The notes: a model not told the origin generated them from the sequence alone. Shown: positions 43,159 through 55,904, counted from the stretch's first letter. The stretch: DNA of 64,000 bases from Peromyscus leucopus (GCF_004664715.2 NC_051075.1:31330504-31394503); one strand, 5' to 3'. Made by a program: numbers and translations.

Positions 43159-43208
43159 TTGAAGACCGGTCTCAAAAAAACAAAACAAAACAAAAATTGA
43201 AGACCGGT
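43159..43208 (+). mobile_element. 26-bp A-tail retroposition with 12-bp TSD
   Basis: TTGAAGACCGGT occurs at 43,159-43,170 and 43,197-43,208. Between them is only CTC followed by AAAACAAAAC-type tail (43,171-43,196). The CTC plus A-tail matches the last bases of a B1 or similar SINE, so this is an extreme 5' truncation. Confidence 0.85.
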
Positions 43209-45104
43209 TATTAGCTGTTTATTCACATTAAATGTGTAGATAAACTTAATGTACTGCATTAAATAGTTGTATACAATTATGTCAGACATAAACTTTTTTG
43301 ATTTCACCATGTTTCTTGTGCTGAGACAAAGTGATCTCATAGTTTGAATATGTGTCTTATTTGTCACTTTACCACAAGTAGGTACTGTCTGCTTTCTGTT
43401 CTTCAAGAATGTCACTCAGGTTTATTTTTGATATACTGATGGGAGTTATGTGAGAAGTGCTGAGAATGTCTACATGAAAATTGTATCACAGAGCACTTTA
43501 ATTCTCTAACAGTGTGGAAAATGCCCTCTAAATTTTTAATCTCATGTACAGTGAGGAGAAAATACCTTGAGCCAGAATTAGAAATAATGCAAAGATACTT
43601 TCTTTCTAGATCCAAGAGTTGACTTTGAAATCTGCATAGAGGGAATTCATACAAATTTTTACCAGCTTTAAAAAATTATTCTAAAATATGTTTCATTGTT
43701 TTATTCTCCTATCTTCAGTAAAATACATCATGCTTTCCGAAAATACTTATTAGCCCCCTGTGAATCTGAAGCTGGAAACTCTGCTGTGCCCTTGGCAACG
43801 CTTGGAATTTTTGTCTTAACATCTCAGTCTCATCTTGCCCTTGTCACTTTAGCCCTGCCTGTGACTTCTTTTTCTTATGTTTATAAAGAACTCCAGTTAG
43901 CCTTCTTACTGCCTTATTTTCAGAGCTTTTTTGTTATTTGCTTCTTTATGAAAACTTTTGCTTGGTTTTTTTTGTGGTTGTTTTTGATGGATTCTTTGGT
44001 TGTTTTTACATTTTCAGTACAAATAAAATTACACAACAATACTCCAAACTTCTGTAAGAAATAGGAAACAGCAAATGCAAAAGAAATTAGACTTGTAACA
44101 AAAAAGATGATGATAATAAAATATTTTTAAAAAAGGTTTCCCTAACGAAGTTCAGTTTTAGAAACCTCTTGGTCCTCATTTGCTTTCTTTTCAGCCAGGC
44201 AACCAGGACTTACATAGCCCCCATCTATTAAGAGGATAACCCAGAGGTGACAGGCCAAGCATCCTGCGGGAAGTCATGAAGAACATGAGTAGTTAATCTC
44301 ACCTCCATATAGTAGATGCTAAGGTTACAGGGGAATCCAAATGTGAAGAAAATGATTTCATTAGCTGTTGAAAAGCAGGTCAACTGAAAGGTCTTGAATC
44401 CATTTCCTGCTCATTTTATAACACTAACCACTTTAAAAATTCTTTGGAATATTGTGACTGGAAAATGTGACCAGCCACAACTAAGTCCCCGTGTATAAAG
44501 TCGAAAGATTTGAATACTATGTTACTGCTAATTATATGATTCCAGAAAATTGTATTTTCCTTATATGTGTAAGCACTTAGCTTTTTGAAACTCACCTTTT
44601 GCATTTTTTCCATGAAATAACCCATCAAAAATTCATTGTAAGTGGAATGCATGAAAAATTATGAAAGGGAAAGCCTTATTTTTAGGGCTACTTGACTTGT
44701 TAAGTCTCTTTGTAGCATACTTAACTTGTGTGATACATTTCAGAACCATATGCAGAATTTGACATGTTTTACTTATCATGACTAAAATATGATAATGCTC
44801 AAAAGCACAATATAGGAAAGTCACAGGAAAGGGGACACAAAAAGGCCAATGTGACAGGAAAAAAAGAGAGAGAAATATAGAGATCTAATTAAACTGAGTG
44901 AACAAAAATTTAATTGATGGAAATCAGTATTTCTGTTCTTTTCCCAAAATCATTGGCTCATATTTCAGAATGCATTTTGGGAAAATATATCATATGATGT
45001 ACTGCATAATTATAACAAGCTTCAGAATAAGAGACAATATGTTGGTGGTTGTTTTAGTGAGAAGCCTCTTTGTTAACTATTTTTTTATGAGTATCAAGAA
45101 CTTT
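43209..45104. other. Unassigned DNA, no gene
   Basis: 1.9 kb. A 122-codon plus-strand frame (43,696-44,064) is hydrophobic at its end but matches nothing that I know. No recognised repeat. Confidence 0.4.
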
Positions 45105-45262
45105 CTGGATGGTGATGGTGGTACACACCTTTAATCCCAACATTTGGGAAAGAAAAGTAGGCAGATCTCTGAGTTCAAGACCAGCCTATTCTACAAAGCA
45201 AGTTCCAGGACAGCCAGTGCTACACAGACAAATCCTGTCTCATTAACAAAACAAAACAAAAT
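45105..45262 (+). mobile_element. B1 SINE
   Basis: Plus-strand B1 with substitutions: 'ggtggtacacacctttaatc', 'ctgagttcaagaccagccta', 'agttccaggacagccagtgc', 'cctgtctc' and an AAAACAAAAC tail. Confidence 0.9.
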
Positions 45263-45612
45263 AGAAACAAAAACAAAAACTCGGACTTTTCCTGCCTGCT
45301 AATAAGTACAGAGAGGAGGAATTAATGTGTAAGACAAGGAACCTAAGTGCCATCAATAAATATACAGTAGACAATCATTTAGTACACTCTTCCCTGGGAG
45401 CAGACATTTCCCACTCCCAGCTTTCCTTAGTTACGGTACTTCTTTGTGTAGGATTTAGGCCTCTTAGGTTTTTCCCATTCACTTTGGCATGTTTCTTGCT
45501 GATTTCCTTGTCCAGCTCATCTTCAGAGAGTTACATTGATGAGATTTTATGGTTAGCCCTGAAAACATACATATAAGTAGCATTATATGGACTGAGAAGG
45601 TTATATTTAGGA

Positions 45613-45643
<31 letters not shown>

Positions 45644-46689
45644 TATATGAGAAATATAGGAGAGATAGATAGACAGAGAGATAGATTCATTCAACAATAG
45701 AAATAGACAATAAATATTGGTAAAATGAAGAAAAATAAAAAAATACACAGTGTTTGAGGAAGATAATAATATGTCATTAATTACAATGAGGTATAGAATA
45801 GAGTGCCATGCAGAAACACAGTCAAGGTGCGTGACTGTTTCTTCCTATTTGAAACATTCCCATTTGTAATAAAAAGTACACCCCTGAGACTCAAATAGAG
45901 GAAACTTACAAGGCACAGAACTTAAAACCTCACAAATCTCAGGAAGATACAAGATTCATAAACCTTCCTCCCCCACCATCATTGTATGAGCGTATGAGCA
46001 GTAACAAATGATGAAACGCTCCAAGTGGTAGAGTTACCAGCACATGGCAGCAGGAACTCCAGAATGCTGCTTTTAGGAATTGTCCTGCATGCTAAGATAA
46101 GGTTTTGGTGATGTGGCTGTCATGAAGTTACCATGAGACCACCCATCCATACTCCTTCAAGAGCCCCAACAAATTTCCTGAGTCACTAAATCAATCTTGG
46201 CTGGACATTTTCTTTGAACTGTCATTGTTTCCATATCTCCCCAGTGTAAAGAGACAAGTGTCCATAGCTCCCCAGCAAAAAGTCACATACCAGAAGTGCT
46301 TTCGAGTTCCATTAAAAGGAAAATACTATTTCTTCTTAAGACTGAGTTATGTATATTTACATTTGATTGAGAACCAGTTAGAAAAACAAAACAAAACGCT
46401 GTTTTAGATGTAAGATTTTATATAACCAGGTGTTTCTGGTGATCTTATGAGCTGATTCTATGCTACAGCACTAAAGGTTCAGTGCAGCCTTCATTAACAT
46501 GAATGACCGAGTGAATAAAATTATTAATAATTAAACTAAGGTTCAATAATGTCTACCTCAATCTGAGATACCTAACTTAAATCTTATGTGAATCAGGTTT
46601 TAGAAGCTCAAGACCAACCAAGGACATAACAAGGTGAGTTTTATGAGAAGATGCTTTTAAAATGTATACTCATGAAATCCAAAGGAAAG
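45263..46689. other. Unassigned DNA with (AT)n tract
   Basis: Contains an (AT)n run at 45,612-45,648 followed by GATA-like units. The rest is unassigned, with no gene. Confidence 0.4.
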
Positions 46690-47470
46690 ATGGGGAAACA
46701 GTGCCATGAAGGGAGAATGAAGAATCTATACCCTTCATCTCTACATTTGAGCCAGCAGGCTTCAAACACAAAAGTCCTAATGAACCCTGGAGCTGCCAGC
46801 AAGGACAGCAAAGAGATCTGAGGCTCTCTGGAACTCCCACTGAAACAAGTCACTGATGAATGAGGCCAGCTCTGAATGGGACTGGCTCTGGTGGTAGGGG
46901 CCAAGGTGAACTGGTTTCAAGGACGTGAGAGCAGAAGAACTGGCCCCAGTCCTTACTGCCTGTAGCACTGTGTGAGATAACCTGGGTAGTGGTAGAGAAT
47001 TTGCCCTGGTGGCCAGGATGCTGACAAACTCAGCAATGACCCAGGTCCAGATCTAGGTTGACGAGTGGGACCACTCCAACATCTATCCCATCTGTGAACT
47101 GCAGGAACATGTGAAAAGGCCAGATCTGTAAATTTAAAGCTGCCAGTCTCTACAACACAGGGCGGCAACAGAATATGCAAGAGGAGTCCAGAAAGGATCC
47201 AGTATTGATAGTGTAGCAGAAGCCAGAGGCCTCAAACCAGGTTAATGACTCATTACAATGAACATTGGCAAGTAAAGATGCATGGACTAAAGGGTGTGTT
47301 GTGACTCACTGTGACAAACACTTCAGCTTTCACAAGTTTATTTTAATTTTTTTTTTTGGAGGGGGGAGGTTGCAAGGGCAGAAGACATGTTTGAAGGGTC
47401 AAGGAGATGATGAAATTGGGGTCAATGATGTGAAATCCACACAGAAACAATAAAAGTTTTTTTTTAAATG
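46690..47470 (+). mobile_element. Possible L1/HAL1-like 3' UTR remnant
   Basis: Blocks 'gaatttgccctggtggccag', 'ctgacaaactcagcaatgac', 'aggtccagatctaggttgac', a T-run, 'gggaggttgcaagggcagaa', 'tgatgtgaaatccacacag' and 'caataaaag' follow the order of a rodent LINE 3' end that I recall. Ends in AATAAA. Tentative. Confidence 0.45.
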
Positions 47471-47790
47471 AAAAAATAAAGAAAAGAAAACATCATCCAG
47501 AGTGTAGTAATCTAAACCTCAAAAATGAAATAAAGTATGCCTTTGCTTATGTGTACATGATAGCTGTTAAGTCTTTAATAAATGACCTACAGTGTATAGG
47601 GGATTTGGGGTGGGAGTGAAGCATCTCCCAAGGAAAGAGAAATAGAATATATAGTTATGGATGCACAGGGTGGGAGATGGAAGAGGAGGGCTGACACAGG
47701 GAAAGAGGGAAGAAGAGAGCAAGAAATGAAACGTAGGGAGGGAAGCTAAAAGCAAGGGCCACTTGAGGAAACCAGCAGTAAAATGATTCC
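47471..47790. other. Purine-rich unassigned DNA
   Basis: A/G-rich on the plus strand, likely part of the L1 3' UTR material on either side. No gene. Confidence 0.35.
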
Positions 47791-48308
47791 TAATGTCCTG
47801 TGCAGCCATCATCAGAGAAGTTACCTCCTTCAGTAGTGGGAATAAATACTGATATCTGCAGAGTGAGAGACTTTGCGAGCACTCAGTCCTAAATGAGATG
47901 TCTCCATCAAATCCCTTCCCTCAAGTCTCAGAGACCTCTATGGAAGAGAAGGCAGAATGACTGTGTGAGGCCGGGGAGATGGAAGATGGTGTGTTTTCAT
48001 GAGATTTCTCTGTGTGTTAGTGCATCGCTGTGTGTATGTTTTTGTGCTTTTCCTGTGGCTAAATTTTTTCCTGATTATTTATTTGTTTTTTTCCTATTCC
48101 ATTTTGGTGTTGTTGTTTTGTTTTATTCTTGAACAAGATCTTTTAGATACAGCAGTCCAACACACATATAAACTTACAGAGAATGTGATAACAAGCACAG
48201 CCTGTACATGTCTGAACCTGGTGGTGTCTCAGCACTGAAAGGGGAAATAGACACAAGCCCATATCCTTAACCTAGAAGCTATCTCCACATAATAATCATT
48301 TGAAAATT

Positions 48309-49019
48309 AAAAAAAAAAAATTTCCCCTGTGCCTTTTCCAACCTTGGTCTCAACAATTCTCACTCATACAAACCCTCCTCTTTCTCACCAATTGGATTCC
48401 TGGAGCTCCACCTGGGGCCTGACTATGGATCTCTGCATCCGGTTCCCTTAGTCATTGGATGGGGTTTCTAGCACGACAATTAGGATGTTTGGCCAGGTGG
48501 CCTTCGAATACTTCAGAGATCTATTCAGAGGGCCTGATCCAGTTGGGGACCCCTCAGCCTTTGGTTCATAGTTCATGTGTTTGCATTCGTTTGACTATTT
48601 GTCCCTGTGCTTTATCCAACCGAAAGGAAACACATGAACTATGAACCAATAGCTGAGGAGCCCCCAACTGGATCAGGCCCTCCGGATAAAAAAGACAGTT
48701 GATGAGCTTGATCTGCTTGGGAGGCATCCAGACAGTGGGACCGGGTCCGGTCCTCAGTGCATGAACTGGCAGTTTGGAACCTGGGGCTTATACAGGGACA
48801 CTTGGCTCAGCCTGGGAAGAGGGGACTGGACCTGCCTGAACTGAATCTACCAGGTTGAACTCAATCCTCAGGGGAGTCTTTGCCCTGGAGGAGAAGGGAA
48901 TGGGGGTGGGCTGGGGGGAAGGCAGGGGGTGGGGAGTAGGAGGGGGGAGAACAAGGGAATCCGTGGCTGATATGTAAAATTAAATTTAAAAAATAAATTT
49001 AAAAAATGAAAAAAAATGT
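48309..49019 (+). mobile_element. Twin-primed, 5'-inverted L1 fragment
   Basis: The right part, 48,624-49,010, is sense L1 3' UTR, ending in the G-rich tract and an A-rich tail. The left part, 48,318-48,620, is L1 3' UTR in reverse. The inverted part ends where the sense part begins in the L1 consensus order, leaving only a small gap. This is the signature of twin priming. Target duplication cannot be fixed because both edges are A/T-rich. Confidence 0.78.
48528..48682. repeat. 55-bp imperfect inverted repeat
   Basis: Arms 48,528-48,582 and 48,628-48,682 are reverse complements at 51 of 55 positions, with a 45-base spacer. They come from a block duplicated within the L1 3' UTR and placed head to head by the twin-priming inversion. 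Confidence 0.92.
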
Positions 49020-49602
49020 TTTTTTTTTTTTTTCAATGGAGTCTTACTGGTTATAAAAAACCACTCTTATGGCCAGTCCCCATGCCCAGCAGTGGATGAC
49101 CAACAAAAAAATGAACTCAGTGGCTTTTTTGGAGGTTATTTTTGCCTGTTTTTTGTTTGTTTTGTTTTACTGTTTTGTTTTGTTTTAAACCTTATAGGTC
49201 TTTTGATTATATATTATTGTTTCCGATTTTCTAATTTTGTGTTTTTATGATATTTGTTTGTGTGTCACTATGTGTGCATGTAGTTTTTTTGTGCTTTTCC
49301 TTTTGGCTATATTTTTGTTTGTTTTATCTTATTGTTTGTTGTTTTGTTTTGTTTGTTTTTAGTTGCCTCTTTGTTTTCTATTAAGAGGAAGGGTGTGTAT
49401 ACGGGTGGGTTGGGTAAATGGGAGGCAAGGAGATTGGGAACATGTGGGAAGAGTTGATGGATGGGAAAGGTAATCAGAATATATTGTATCAATTCAATTT
49501 TTAATAAAATAGTAAAATCAAATAAAAAAAAACAAAATATAAAGTTATTGGAATGTTGTATTCTGTATATTTTCAGATATAATTGGCCTTAAAAGTTGGA
49601 AA

Positions 49603-49705
49603 GTTGGGCAAGGTGACCTTTGCCTATAACCCCAGCACTTAGAAAGTAGAAATAGGAGGATCAGAAGTTCAAGGTCACCCTGACTTAAAAACAAGTCAAA
49701 ATCAT
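49603..49705 (+). mobile_element. Old B1-like SINE
   Basis: 'gttgggcaaggtgacctttg', 'taaccccagcacttagaaag', 'ggaggatcagaagttcaagg'. Monomeric 7SL-derived, strongly diverged. Confidence 0.75.
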
Positions 49706-51000
49706 CCTCAAAACAGAATAGTACAGCAGATCTTTTGGAGAAATTACTATGTAGTGGCTGTTTCTGTCTGCAGATCATTGTAATAAGATAGAATAAAACT
49801 TAGACACAGATATGCAGAGATTCTACCTTGGGTCTTCCTCTCCTCTACTCTGTGGACTACCACTGGCCTATTTTAAAACTATCATAGGCTAATTGGTTGA
49901 TAATTAGCCACAAATTAAGGAAGAAATATGCCCACATAAGCAATTGGTGCTTATAAACTTCTTCATCAGCCTGATTCTTTGAAATCAAATTGTTTAACAT
50001 TGTTGAATGACCTCTACAGGACTCTTATTCTGGTTTCTAATACTTGTTTGGACAGTGTAGCTGCATCTGATTCTACAGTAAAATAAATTCTGATTTGAGT
50101 AATAAATACTTCGTTTCAAAATACAAATACCACGTTTTAGAGAATGATTCTTAAGTAATAAAGAATTAGCAGCAATTTTCTGCAATAAATTTTATGTTGT
50201 TTCTAAGTTTGGGCACAAAAAAATTGAAGAGTAATAATAGAGTTATATAGGACAAGTGAAGGGATTATTTTAACTTAGTAAGTAAATGCAATTACAGATG
50301 GGGTTATTAAAGTGTCAGTTACATACTTTTTTATATTCAATATACAAAAATTATAAATGAGTGTGAAATTCCTAGAAAATAAAATGCTAGTGATAAATTC
50401 TTTTGACTAGAAAGAGATATAAATAAATCAATGAATTATAGACTGAGAAGTTTAAATTGATGTAAAACAGTTTTATATGTAAAGACGATATTTTAATGTA
50501 TTAGTCATTATTCTCTCCTTTGCCATGTGTTTCTCTTCCCATATATTCAATTTATTATATTAACAGATGTTCGACTTAATATCAACCTTCTTACTATGAA
50601 ATTTTACAATGTATCTCTTAAATTGTGCAACATTTATTAAATTCCTAAAAAATTGAGAATTTTTGTACTTATTGTATTAAGATAAAAGGGATCACAATGG
50701 CACAAATTATATCATTTGTATACTTTCCATCAATTAATATAAGTTTCTTCATTAAAAAGAAGTTTTCAGAGCTTTCGGGAATACTGATGCCTATTTGACT
50801 GTTGGGGTGGGAAAGGATAACATAAGCTATGGCCTCTTCTGTCTCTTCTTGGAGCTATCATAAAAAGAGACGGCCTTTTATATGGAACAAGGGAATGAGC
50901 AGGCCACACAGAACTCCCCTCTTTGCAATCTAATGATAGTTAGATGTAGAAATTTAAGAAATACTTAGTTTCCCCTCCTCAAAAAAGAAAAAGAAAACAA
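49706..51000. other. Unassigned AT-rich DNA, no gene
   Basis: 1.3 kb without a recognised repeat. Confidence 0.4.
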
Positions 51001-51150
51001 GGACCAGAGAGATGACTCAGCGGTTAACAGCACTTGTTGCTTTGCAGAGAACCTGTGTTTGATTCTCAGCACCCACATGCTACCTCACATCCATTTATAA
51101 CTCTCAGCACATTCATACATTTAAATTTTTAAAAACTGTAATTTTTTTTA
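51001..51150 (+). mobile_element. Short B3/B2-type SINE
   Basis: 'gaccagagagatgactcagc', 'ggttaacagcacttgttgct', 'gtttgattctcagcacccac', then an AT-rich tail. The second half is deleted. Confidence 0.82.
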
Positions 51151-53985
51151 AAACAATGTAAAAAAAAAAATATCCCAAATATAATATCAAGATAATCTGG
51201 GATGTCCATTGATTTTCATAATTGCTGTATAGCTGGTTGAAGAATGGTTGTAAATCACACCTTCTTTTTTAATGTGACTTACAGAATATAAAAATATCTG
51301 AGATCAATATCCAACATGACTGCTAATCATTTGTTAGTGGGAAACCAAAGCCAACCAAAAACAGGCAAGGGGGCATTAGAGAATCTTCATGTGACAGAGT
51401 TGGGTGCTTCCAGCCAGGAATGCTGTCTTTGTCACTACCTTTCTTATAGAACAAATCACTTGTAAAATTTGACATTTTTATAAAATGTAAAGTAACTATA
51501 ACTCTGCTACAAAAAATTTCATCAAATTCTCATAATGAAATTTGTGTATCACAAAGCTGAGTTTTATTGGAAAATTGTATAAGGTAAAATTGGAATGCAC
51601 CATCATCAACTCTCACAAATATCATTTCTTCTAATGATATGTTTTTGTTTCTTTATATTATTAAATTTTATATTGTCCAATATTTATTAAACTATTAATA
51701 GTTTTATATTCTTTAATTAAAATAATATAAAATTTATATTATGAAAACATTATATAGAGACAATGACAAGCAGACCTTGTGTATAACTTCACTGAACCTA
51801 GATAAGTGGGTAAAGCAAGCTAGCTTAGTGTCCAGGCAGCTGAGTAGGACCTGTGTCATGAAAACACACTTTTCCCTTCCTTTTTTGTGAGGTTTTCTCA
51901 TTTGTTGTCATCTCAACACATTTCGTATCTATACTAACATGGAGGCTGTGCATGAAATACTTTAGCTGTTAGGATCCCTTGTAAAATTATTCTAATTCTC
52001 TCTATATATTTTTATGAACACATATTATATATTTTATTATGGAAAAATAACACAAATCTTTTATACCCATATGCTACAGTTCAAGTATATCTTTGTCAGG
52101 TACACTTGACACAAAATTAGCAATGTTGTGACATTTTATCTATAAGTAACTCAATTAGATTTTCTTAAATACAAGAATATTCTTGCATATAAGCACATTA
52201 AAAATATCAAGATAAGGATAGTTCATGTTAATAAAAACACAATTACATTCCTCTATCTGATCCAGCAAAGGGTCATAGTGATGTTCTGTTAAATAATTTT
52301 TCTTAGTAATGGCACTTATTCAGAACCATAAATGTCCTTTAGTTTTCATGTTTTGTTAACTTAATTCAATCTGGAACAATGGCTGAGACTATGTTTTCTG
52401 CATGTCAGCATTTTAAAAGATATGTATTAAAGCAATTAGTTATTTGATAGATTTTTTCTTGTAATGTGGGGGGGATGAAAAATGATTCATTCTCTATTTG
52501 GGTTATATACTGTGAACAAGAATACCACACGAATATTGCCATTTCATTATCAGGGCTGTATCGAGAGCCACACAATTTCAATTTGCTTGAATAGAGAGGA
52601 TTTTTGCTTTTATTACCAGGTTTTAATACTGTCAATCATGATGTTTGCTGAAGCTGATCATGCATTACTTCTGTGGTGACATACATGACTTGGCAGTAAC
52701 CAACAGTCAATTGTACTTAAGACGCATTCAACAAGAGGGAAACAACTGTGTCTGATACTGGAAATTTAGCTAACTACCTAGTGCCTGCTGAAGTCAAGTT
52801 CATTGGAGGAGAATTTAGAACCACTAATGTATACTGATTTACTAAATCAGTATCATTCCCAAGTACAATTTAAAAACTCTTACTGTTTCTAACCTGCTAG
52901 TGACCAGATAATCCTGAGTTTCACTGCTATCCTGTACAAGAGAGGGTGGGAATTCAAGTATCCTTAACTGGCACTTTGATCTTATAAAGATTTGCTCATC
53001 ACATTTCCAGAGCCAGGATGAAGGCAGGCACTGCAGTGTGCCTGGTTCCTCAGTACCCTTTGTATGGAGGTAGGAAAACTATCCAAAGATGGTTGTGGAT
53101 GTAGGCATCTATAGAGACTCAGATGTCAAACTGAACACTGGTCCTAAAGGATAAGCGTGTTATGCTACCTGTTGTGTCTTCAAAGCCAACTCACTACACA
53201 GTTTTAAGCAGGCACTTTCCACATGTCAAACTGCTTCAGATTCACAGGGACAGGAAAACGCAGGTTCTTTGTTTTTCCAAAGCAACAAACACAAAAACTG
53301 TTTATCTCAAAAAGTCTCTCCACTGCTGTACCTAGATGATTCAGAAACAAACAGAAAAAATTATCTGGTGCCAGTATGTGTTTGCACCATGTTCACACTG
53401 CCTTTGTTCTTTGAGCAGGTTAGGGTCCATTGCATTGGAATCACTGCCTCTATCCTTTCCTCCACCACCACTCCTAGCTGTGCTGTCCAGATCTTGGTAA
53501 TGATGTGCTCCCTCCTATGATTGCTCTTCTGTATATAGACTTCTGATTTCCCTAGGCCTCTGCTACCTCACATTGAACCTTGACATGCTCCCAAACCATC
53601 CAACTAGAGGAGATTCTATCTAGTTCTGAAGGACCATGCTGGTTGCTTCTAATCTGCCACATTGACCTCTCTTTCCTTCGATCTATCTTTATTGCCATTT
53701 CATGCATATTTTTAAAGAATTATGTATCTGAAATAAGAATAATTTATATGCTTTAAATACTAAGTTATTCTATGTCTAACTTGTTTTATTCAATTTTGCA
53801 TTAGTATAAGTAACTATATCTAGTTCTTCATATCCCCTTGAACATTATTTCTTTAAACTTTGGCTTTAATTAATTCTAGGAAGTGTTTTATATTTTCATT
53901 TATCTTTCTTAACTGTCTGAAGCCATTATTCTGAATTTATTGTTAGAACATTTCTCTTATGCAACTGGTGTGATATATTACAAAT
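51151..53985. other. Repeat-poor block, no gene
   Basis: 2.8 kb with no recognised interspersed repeat. This is one of the two longest repeat-poor stretches in the window. Short open frames show no domain. 52,380-52,700 has the look of conserved non-coding sequence (see findings). Confidence 0.45.
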
Positions 53986-54185
53986 TAGGAGTAGTAACTG
54001 TTCTTGTAGAACACCCTGATTTGATTTCGAGCACTCACATGACAGCTCTCAAAAATCTGTAACTCCAGTTCCGGAGTCTCAAGCACACTCTCTAACCTCC
54101 ATGGGCACTTGGTTTATACACAGTGCACAGATATATGTTCAGGCAAAGCACTCATGCACATAAAATAAATAAATTTAAGGAAATT
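53986..54185 (+). mobile_element. B3-type SINE, 5'-decayed
   Basis: 'gcactcacatgacagctctc', 'ctgtaactccagttccggag', 'cacataaaataaataaattt' tail. The promoter region is hardly recognisable. Confidence 0.72.
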
Positions 54186-54261
54186 AAGAGTTACAAGGAA
54201 GAAAATTCTTCTGAGTCACGCAATTTTTAGTACTTTTCAGGAATTTTGAATACTTAATTCT

Positions 54262-54592
54262 ATATGCAATGAATTGTGTTTGTGTCTGGGTATGTATGTG
54301 TACATGGTTATGTGTTAATGTGGGGGTGAAAATGAATTTGCTGCTATACATGATCTTGTGTGCTCATACACATGGAGAACATGGGTATCATTTCTCAAAC
54401 ACTGTATATGTTTCTGTTGTAGACAGGGTATCTAACTGGCCTAGAACTCTTCAAGTAAATTTGACCCCACCCTTCCGCTGTTCTAGGATGACAAATGGAA
54501 TCCATCACACCTATACTTTTTTAAAGATGGATTCTTCAGATCCAACTCATCTTACAGAGTTTGTAAGGTATTTCACTGACTGAGCCCCCTCC
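54262..54592 (-). mobile_element. B4-type composite SINE
   Basis: GT-rich left end, 'gtagacagggtatctaactg' and 'ctgttctaggatgacaaatg' (B1-like core), then 'gtatttcactgactgagcc' (tRNA-like end). The order matches B4 on the minus strand. Confidence 0.65.
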
Positions 54593-55255
54593 CCAACTCT
54601 TTGAGTTCATTTTGAATAGACTTCCTCTTCCTCTATCTCACTCTCCTGTTTACTTCCACAATATTTGCCTGTGTATCTATCTACACCTGTCAGTATCAAT
54701 GCATGACTCATTGTTTTGATTTTTCATTGATATACCATATTATACTGTAGTAAAACTATATGTTAGATAGATGATTCCTATCCATCTCAATTTTAATTAA
54801 ATTGAAAGTAATGATTTTGTTAAATGCTATTGACTATAGTTCTTATAATTCTCTCTTTTCTTTCTTTACCTTGACACATACACAGACTCATAATATGAGA
54901 TTTATTTTATATGAATTGTACATAAATATTTATTCTATTAAAAATATCCCCATAGTAAACAGTTAAGTTCAGTTCCACAAAAAGTTAGGAAATTAGTAAA
55001 ACAATCTTTACCTCTTCTCTGACACACCGTATATAAAATTGCATCATTTTCTTAAACAAAGATTAATATGCCTTCAAAATGAACATAAATGAATATTACT
55101 TTTGTTTGTTTCATTTTGGGACAATCTTGTGTATCTCCACTTGCCCTTTAATTCATTGGATAATTGAGACTGATTCTGAACTTTTTAGCTTCCTGCTTCT
55201 ACCTGGTACATATGGCTTCTATAATAACAAACTGTATCTAAAACATATTTGAAAG
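54593..55255. other. Unassigned AT-rich DNA
   Basis: No recognised element or gene. Confidence 0.4.

Positions 55256-55257
<2 letters not shown>

Positions 55258-55293
<36 letters not shown>
55258..55293. repeat. (CA)n microsatellite
   Basis: About 18 CA units, just left of the MaLR LTR. Confidence 0.96.
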
Positions 55294-55294
<1 letters not shown>

Positions 55295-55299
55295 AACTC

Positions 55300-55664
55300 T
55301 GTGATGGTTTGAATGAGAATGGCCCCGAGATGTTTATGTATTTTGATGATTGGTTCCCAGTTGTTGGATCTGTTTGGGAAGGATTAGGAGGTGTGGCCTT
55401 GTCAAAAAGGTGTGTCACTGTGGGGTAGGCTTTAACATTTCAAGAGCTCATGCCATTGCCAGTTAGATTTCTCTTCCTTCTACTAGCTTATAAGGATATA
55501 AACTCTCAGCTATTGCTCCAGCACTATGCCTGCCTGCCTTCTACCATGCTTCCCACCTTGGTGGCTATTGACTCACCCTCTGAAACTGTAAGCTCCAATA
55601 AAACCTTCCTTCTGTAAGTTGCCTTGGTCATGGTATCAGTCATGGCAATAGAAAAATAACTAAG
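55300..55664 (+). mobile_element. MT-type MaLR LTR
   Basis: Starts TGTGATGGTTTGAATG; contains 'ggaaggattaggaggtgtgg', 'gtgtgtcactgtggggtagg', 'aaactgtaagctccaataaa' (AATAAA signal) and 'gttgccttggtcatggtatc'; ends AACTAAGA. These are hallmark blocks of the rodent MT MaLR (ERVL) LTR. About 365 bp, moderately diverged, no internal region attached. Confidence 0.88.
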
Positions 55665-55747
55665 ATCCACTGGTATGCAAACACAATCTCCCTGTAAGAC
55701 CTCTTATTTTGCAATGTAATTTCTGTTTTTAAAATATGTCTCTGGTG

Positions 55748-55748
<1 letters not shown>

Positions 55749-55791
<43 letters not shown>
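55749..55791. repeat. (TG)n microsatellite
   Basis: About 21 uninterrupted TG units. Confidence 0.97.
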
Positions 55792-55794
<3 letters not shown>

Positions 55795-55904
55795 AAAGAG
55801 TGAGAGATCTGGTAACATTATCTATTTCTAAAGTATCTTATAGATTCAGTGTTTAAATATAGAACTAGATGTTATAAAAAATAAATAGGAAAACAACCTA
55901 CATT

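Larger units (their letters stand above)
47791..49540 (+). mobile_element. LINE-1 3' UTR split by a second L1
   Basis: Left part 47,791-48,308 ('cagccatcatcagagaagtt', 'aaatgagatgtctccatcaa', 'ctagaagctatctccacat') and right part 49,020-49,540 ('caatggagtcttactggtta', 'atgcccagcagtggatgacc', 'gaatatattgtatcaattca') are consecutive pieces of one L1 3' UTR. The 48,309-49,019 segment interrupts it. Confidence 0.78.

Noticed and set aside
43696..44064. 122-codon plus-strand frame with hydrophobic C-terminal half
   Set aside because: Considered as a small membrane protein, but T-rich DNA gives Phe/Leu-rich frames by chance and no homologue is recognised.
53000..53660. GC-balanced stretch considered as an exon or pseudogene
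   Set aside because: Frames are interrupted, no splice-site pairs stand out and no protein family is recognised.
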